Program-made: the position numbers and the translations under genes
DNA from: Dioscorea cayenensis subsp. rotundata
Lineage: Eukaryota; Streptophyta; Magnoliopsida; Dioscoreales; Dioscoreaceae
Length of the DNA: 64,000 nt
Assembly: GCF_009730915.1 (NCBI RefSeq)
Contig: NC_052477.1
Location: 27,484,578 to 27,548,577, forward strand
Reading direction: 5' to 3'
Notes under the pieces: generated by a model
Told to the model about the DNA's origin: nothing
Seen by the model: the letters and a program-made list of their open reading frames with translations, nothing else
Database searches by the model: none
Shown: piece by piece, positions 58,101 to 64,000 of the stretch
How positions within the stretch are numbered: the stretch's first letter is position 1
Layout: every line of letters starts with the position of its first letter

Positions 58101-59530
58101 TGTTTTAAAACCTTTTTTGTGGATCAATTGTCTTAATCCAGCAGTTACTTCTTTTCATTACCATCCGTGGTTGTTTGATATTCCCATTGCTTACAAGGCT
58201 GTTTTTCTTAATATGAACCTCAATGTGGATGATATTTGAATTAATGACCTGTTTGATAATTCTTCATGGAATGTGAATGCTCTCAACCTTTTGTTTGGCA
58301 CCAATTGGAACTCGCCTACCATAACTCATGGGAAGATTAATAATGAGGAAGACAATCACTAGATATGGTTTCCAACCTCGGAAGGTAACAACCTTTCATC
58401 TAACATTTACAAGTTCCTAAATAGCAATCTTCCGAAGGACCAGGAGTGGAGCGGCTGGGCTAATATTTGGAAGCTAAATGTTGCTCCTAGAGCCAAAACT
58501 TTTAATTGGTTTTTGGCTCATGGTAAGATCAAAACTTATGAGTATTTGTATCAGCTGAATCTTGGTCCTCCTGATCCATGTGTGTTCTGTGGATTGGTTT
58601 TGGAATCATCTAATCATCTTTTTACACAATGTCAAATTAGTGCCAGAATCTGGAAGATGGAGGAATGTCTTGCTAACATTAAGATCAACTTGGTGGATCT
58701 TATTACCAAAGGCCAATGGTTAGACTTCCATTTTCAGGGTAATTCAAAATTTTTGGCTTCAATTAGTGCAGCATCATTGTGGCGGATCTAGAAATGCAGG
58801 TGTAAATGTATTTTTAAATAGGAAAGTCCTGATATTTTTAAGACTGCTAATTTGGCTTTGCTTCATGTGCAAGAATTCTCTATTTCTCCGAACTTCAAAA
58901 TGCAGAACTATCTCATGCAGAACAGACCAAAACCAGGTTTTATGGGCATTTTCTCGGCTGCTGCTTGGAATGCAATTACAGGTAAAGGTGGTTTAGGTTT
59001 CATCTTAATTGATACTAATGCCAAGGTTTGCTATGCAGGATTAGGTCCAAGTATGTTTGCTGACATTCTGGAAATAGAAACAAGGGCTCTTTGCCTAGCT
59101 CTTCTACACTCCAAAGACGCAATGGAGAAATGCTCGAACATATATATCGGCTTAACTATTCTTTGGAAGACGATCCATCACATGGAGGAGTTGGTCCACT
59201 GGCGTCAACAGGAATATGTTGATCACTTGAGGGAGCTACTGCAACATTTGAATCATCCTCAACTAGAACTTATCCCTCATCAGTGGAACCGAATTGCTAC
59301 AGTTTTAGCGGGTCATGGAATTCATTCGACGCACTTATTTCTATTCTATATGGGTATGGAGAAACTGAATTGGCTGATGAAGCTAATCAACCAAGCTGGT
59401 TGCACCTGATTTTCCTACCTTAATCATTTGTCTTAGTAGCTTGAGTCTTGCTCACTATGTATTTTTGCTTTTTGCTTTTGTTTTCAGTTTTCTTATCCTT
59501 TGTGAGACCTTTATTTTTGATTTAATAATA
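55180..59530 (+). mobile_element. Decayed LINE retrotransposon (endonuclease, reverse transcriptase, zinc knuckle, RNase H)
   Basis: A plant non-LTR element read in several frames. Endonuclease parts are at about 55390-55770 ('ENRIDIFASVETRAND', 'SGGIIILW', 'VLGDFNAD'). Reverse transcriptase is at about 56640-57620: 'GKSLGPDGMNVEFYKIFW', '[20 protein letters not shown]', 'VKVDIKKAYNTLNW', 'GVRQGNPLS', and YADD at about 57400-57411. The zinc-binding 'CVFCGLVLESSNHLFTQC' is at about 58580-58630. RNase H is at about 58950-59350 ('GGLGFILIDTNAKVCYAG', 'LEIETRALCLALLHS'). In-frame stops (for example 56821, 57031 and 57538) and at least one frameshift near 57290-57330 show it is dead. No ORF1 is seen, so it is 5'-truncated. 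The 3' end is T-rich around 59450-59530 without a clear poly(A). Confidence 0.9.
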
Positions 59531-60668
59531 TCTAACTCAGCTAGTAGCCCTTTCCCCAGCTGTGAACTCACCATCCAGATTTGATTTTAGCTGGGAAGTT
59601 TCCCTCTATCAACTATGAGGCTCCCCCACTAGTCAAGCAAGTCCCTTTTCGAGCTTGTTCTTTAAATAGCAAGTTGTACAACACTGTTAGAGGAACCCAT
59701 TCAATTACCCTAACTTTGGAAGTCGTCTTTCTTTAACACATATGGACAATACCGCTCCCCAGGAGCCCACCGCTAATTTTACTAATACCAAACATTCCAG
59801 GCTCTCCATTTGGTTGGCATTGCCCATGCTTTGGCCACATCACAGCAAATTTCCCATTAGCGACCAGAGTAAAAGTCCTAGCCCCCTACCTAGCTACCAC
59901 ACAAAATGGAAATGAACTCATACTCAAAAGCATGCCTAACATCAACAAGATACTACATCATCCTCCTATGCTATAATGATAGATCTTTTATAAGTGAAAG
60001 CACCACAGTTCACCTACTCTACGTAGTAACAACTCCATTCTTCCAAGTAAAAATTGAAGAAAATATCAATCACTATACTATTAAAATAAAGATAATTTAA
60101 TTAAGGTCCTTAAGTATGTGGAAAAAGCTGGTGTTTCATTCTAATAACAGTGACTAGATATAATCCGAACCTTGGTTTGACTTTTGGGCAGTGTTGATCT
60201 TGTTAGTGGATACTAATCTTAGTGTTAGCATAAGATATTTCAAGTTTAATCATCTCAGAGCTCTTCGGTAGGGCCCCTTACGATACAAGCCTTATCAAAT
60301 ACCATAAGACACTCGCATAGCATCATGGGCAAGGCTCATGTCTTCCACTAGCTGCCGGTGAGGTTAACTCATGTTACCTATCTCATTCTCCAAGAAGAGA
60401 AAAGTAAGGATACCTTGCATTGAATACTAACCCAACATCAAAGTGCAATACCATGCATGCATTGCAAGGCAATGAGAAGTGTCCACGATACAATGGCCAC
60501 TAGTGCATGGCAGTGCGATAGTCAATCTATCTATTGGAGCACCAACTCTGGTAGTGATCCCATTGTCGATGCAAAAGCGCTACGGGCAATTAACCGGAAA
60601 CACCGCTACACTGCTTAGTCTACCCTAAATGATCATTACCTAAGTGATCCTAATAAGCTGATATTAGA
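59531..60668. other. Repeat-like sequence without a recognised element
   Basis: Moderate GC and no intact frame. Composition and the neighbouring duplications suggest LTR-retrotransposon debris, but no terminal repeat pair or polyprotein motif is visible. Confidence 0.3.
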
Positions 60669-61081
60669 CTAGATCCTAGGTGATGAATCTATGGGTTTAA
60701 CCTCTGACTTTAGGTCTGACAATGACTCGATTGATTCTAAAATAAATTTATGTAAATTGGATTTTTGGAAAAATGCCATAAAAAGCATAGAAGCCCAATG
60801 CATACTAAAACTCGTGGTAGTGAAGGCCCAAACCTCTCACAGATCCCAGCATGCGGGGTGCTGTCATGATGAACTAGATCCTGGGTGATGAATCTATGGG
60901 TTTAACTACGACTTTAGGTGCAAATAGCTCGATTGATTCTAAAAATAAATTTTATGTAAAATTGGATTTTTGGAAAAATGCCAAAGAGCATAAAGAAGCC
61001 CAATGATGCATACTAAAGCTCATGTGGTGAGTGACCCAAACCTCTCACCAAGATCCCCATTTGTGGGTGCTATCGATGAGT
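60669..61081. repeat. Tandem duplication, 205-bp unit, two copies
   Basis: CTAGATCCTAGGTGATGAAT at 60669 recurs as CTAGATCCTGGGTGATGAAT at 60874. Both are followed by the same order: 'CTATGGGTTTAAC', 'GACTTTAGG', 'CTCGATTGATTCTAAAA', 'TTGGATTTTTGGAAAAATGC', 'GAAGCCCAATG', 'CCCAAACCTCTCAC'. The copies differ by many small indels, so the duplication is old or one copy is noisy. Confidence 0.85.
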
Positions 61082-62940
61082 AGTGACTACTGGTTCTTAC
61101 TCGACTAATGAGACAGCTATGTTAGCCGAATGTCATACGCATTGAAGCGCATAGATAGTATCTTAATTGATAGACCTTGCAGGCAATTTCGGGTAGTCGA
61201 GAGAGAGGGGTTCTGGGACAAGCATGTTTGGATGTGCTGAGATGGACGAAAAACAATCACTACAAGCATGTTGGTGTACTAGAGATGGGCCGTGAGCTTA
61301 AGTTAGCACCATCCATGGCCCATGTAGTGTTGAACCATGTGTTCGATTAGCTTAAGAATAGTAAAAACTATGAGTTTTTGCATGTAATTTTAATTATATT
61401 AGTTGTTTTATCAAAGTCTGAATGTCATGGTGACAATTAAAACTTTGGCTAGAGCCTTACTTCCATTGTGCATGTTTCTATTGGGTTTTCATGCTAAGAC
61501 AAACCCTCATCATGGGCTAGTGCCATAGGGTTCTATTTTAGCATCCACCAAGAGCAATTGTAAGTTCAATCTTATCGAGAACATGGCGGAAATATTAATG
61601 GGTGAGATGAGTCCTAGTGGGCGATAAAAGTTGTTTTCACTCTGGTACCTATAAGCAAACCCAACATCCCTTTGCTCTCAATTTTAGCAGAAGAAATCCA
61701 TCAAAATAATTACAACCAAAAGCCTCAACGAATAGCGGGCGTGAGTTTCCTTACTAGCATACGGTCAACTAAGAAGAAAGGTGTTGTCTCTTCCTTGAAG
61801 GTATCTTTCTTAGCTCTTTTCTTGCATTTTCCTCATGCAATGACAAACAACTTAAAAATTGCTTGATATGCAGAATTGAATTGGTTAAGGACCCAAACCA
61901 CTAATATAAAAGTCTTAACACCATTTGTTCTCTTAAAGCCAGAGTTGCCCTTTCAAAAGCGACACAACAAAGACATCTCCATTAGATCTCCTCCTTCAAT
62001 ATTTTTAATTTTTCCTATAGAAAGTAGTGTTATGGAATATCAAAGATTTGATGGACACATATGATCTTGGTTGGAACAAATTGAGATGTGACAATTGGTC
62101 CATACTAGAACTTTTGTCTTTCCATAAATGCTCAATTTGTCAAATAACTACGCATTGGTTTTGTATGTCAACTTAGGGACCAAGCTTATGTTATCTTTCA
62201 GGTAATATTCTAGAACAACAATAAAGTTAACCCTAATCTTAAGGACACAGGATCACATTGGCACTGCTATCTCTTCCGGACCTTAACCACGTAATGCAGG
62301 TGGCGGCTTTGGGTGTTTCTTTTACCTAAACAGTGACACATTTGGACCAAACCCAAGGATTCGGCTTGGCGACTTCCACAGTCTCGTGATTGGTTCTTTA
62401 CTTACGATCTTACCCTAAGATTTGCTCCGATCAAAACTTTCATAGATTCGGCTCGAATTATGTTCCCGTTTGCCTTGATTATGGTAATCACTCTAAGCAA
62501 TCTCATACTTTTCATTTCAACTCCTATCGATGGTTTTTGAGATCTCATCTAGGATTGTAGGATAGAGTTCCACTAGATTGATAGTAGAAGGCCTTTATCC
62601 TACCAAAAGTTTGGCGGCTTCAAAGCTCGTGAGCCTTGAGCTAAGAAATGTCTGGCTGCATTACTAGTGAAAAGAAAATGATCCGGATTCGATTAGATAC
62701 CTCATAAGTACTGCACTCAAGAAATCTAAGAATGTTGACAGCTGCTCGAGACAAAAGTCCTCTTTGTGTCTATGCTCCAGTAAGGATACGCATTAAATCA
62801 AAAATCCATTGAAATCCACGTAAAAGAAATGATCTGAGATTAGAAGGGTGGATGCCTCAAGTACCCTCGAGAACCAGAGAGTCCCTGCTTTACGCTGTAT
62901 CAATTCGGATCTACATTAAATTAAAGAGAGATCCATTGAA
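61082..62940. other. Degenerate repeat debris
   Basis: No intact reading frame is seen. Short near-repeats (for example 'ATCCATTGAAATCCA' at about 62799 and 62930) suggest rearranged retrotransposon sequence. Confidence 0.3.
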
Positions 62941-63190
62941 ATCCATGTCCTTCACATTGACTTGGCTCTCGAGGAAAGCCACACCGCTAGCGGTATTCTC
63001 ACCTGGTTTGCCAAAAGCAGCCATCCACCAGGCGGAACTATACTACCACGCATCTTGCATAACAATGCTCTAAATGAGAAAGGATGACAATAATGCTGTG
63101 GATGCCCTTAGCGAGGCTCTCCAGGCTCCCGATTCGATCAAAACTTATGAGTTGTTTTCGTATGATTCAGAACAACTTGGATGAGATGTT
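62941..63190 (+). mobile_element. Ty3/gypsy RNase H-like scrap
   Basis: One frame near 63075-63130 reads 'RKDDNNAVDALSEALQAPDS', like the 'GKDN.VADALSR' end of the RNase H region in gypsy polyproteins. The preceding frame (62852-63073) is open but lacks clear motifs. Heavily degraded. Confidence 0.4.
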
Positions 63191-64000
63191 TTGTTAAAGC
63201 CCAAGGTGATTTTTGCCCATTGAGACGTTTGTTAACTTGCTCCATGCACGTTATGACTATTATGACAGACTTAGTGCAAAGATAAGGCTTTAAAACGTGA
63301 ATTTCCTATCTAGAAAGTTAGAGGTGTTTATCCAAGCATAGCTTATTAATATTGCAATAGCTGGCTGCTACCTAGATCAAGCTAGCCCTATGGAACGCTT
63401 GTATTAGTTGGGTGCATATTGCTACCCGCATTGCATGGGTTGATGAGCCATAGAAAGAGTCGAGAAATCTGGTTAACTATCATCTAAGATTATCTACTAT
63501 GATTACTTGGCATCTTGGATATGACAAGGATGATCACTGTTACTATGATCCTACCTATTCAGTTCTTGTGATATATTATAGATAATATTTAACGCTATCA
63601 CTGCAATCTTCAATTTTTAAAGCATGAAACCCTACTAGTAGATGTCCTGCGAGGGTGAGGCGTTCATTTCGACATGGTGAGGGAAATCGAGGGAAGTAGA
63701 AGTGCCAGCTCACTGAGTGGGGGAAGTAATCTCAGCACCGGAACTTACGTGTTCATTTATCGAGAGAGTGAGGGCTATGAGGCAAGAGAGAATTTAGGTG
63801 TTTAGGATGAAGTTCTATAAGTTTATTTTAGAAATGAGTTGCTTTTTATAGATTGATTCCTTATACTTGGTAAAACAATATTGGAAGTGGGCTTGGTTTC
63901 CAAAAATCCAGCGGTCGATCGAGCTGAAGTCTTGCCATCCAGCCCGCCACAGTGGTCACGCTGAGTGGGAAGTCAAAAACTCCACGATCCTCGGCTTCAG
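63191..64000. other. Window end; no gene recognised
   Basis: Repeat-like sequence of moderate GC, possibly LTR debris. No reading frame or RNA gene is supported. Confidence 0.25.

Overview
This is a plant nuclear window. It carries intron-rich genes with GT-AG introns, AT-rich intergenic DNA, plant-only gene families (cellulose-type GH9 endoglucanase, pectin galacturonosyltransferase, SKU5-similar proteins) and plant-type transposons (CACTA, LINEs with an RNase H domain, tRNA-like SINEs, a caulimovirid-like relic). An angiosperm is certain. A non-grass monocot is only a guess that the sequence cannot settle.

Layout. 1-5.4 kb: an AGCTCG-rich repeat, a broken movement-protein relic on the + strand, and the first exon of a minus-strand beta-1,3-galactosyltransferase whose later exons are not in the window. 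5.6-6.4 kb: the terminal part of a CACTA transposon with seven ~90-bp subterminal repeats. 6.4-15.6 kb: gene-poor, with a small retroposon flanked by a 16-bp duplication and a MITE-like element. 15.6-19.2 kb: CCCH zinc finger plus RRM gene, intact. 21.4-28.0 kb: NOT2/VIP2 subunit of CCR4-NOT (minus). 29.1-32.7 kb: KORRIGAN-type membrane endoglucanase (minus). 32.7-38.6 kb: gene-poor, with LINE 3' ends and a SINE nested inside a LINE. 38.8-40.6 kb: SKU5-similar, ascorbate-oxidase-like gene (+). 42.0-43.5 kb: a large inverted repeat whose two arms carry a transposon ORF that starts with the histone H3 N-terminus MARTKQT. 45.4-50.0 kb: GAUT7-type glycosyltransferase (minus). 50-55 kb: mostly featureless. 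55.2-59.5 kb: a decayed LINE. 59.5-64 kb: degenerate repeats, including a 205-bp tandem duplication and a Ty3/gypsy RNase H-like scrap.

Four genes act on the cell wall or Golgi glycans (galactosyltransferase, KORRIGAN, SKS, GAUT7). They are not arranged as a plant gene cluster and I do not claim one. VIP2 and the CCCH-RRM protein act on mRNA.

The most striking cross-cutting observation is technical. Five of the six protein genes carry a one-base indel, two in the galactosyltransferase exon, nearly all in a run of identical bases. Each breaks a frame that is otherwise perfectly conserved and correctly spliced. This looks like residual long-read consensus error rather than five independent gene deaths. 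The most unusual biological observation is the foldback element encoding an H3-tail-like N-terminus.
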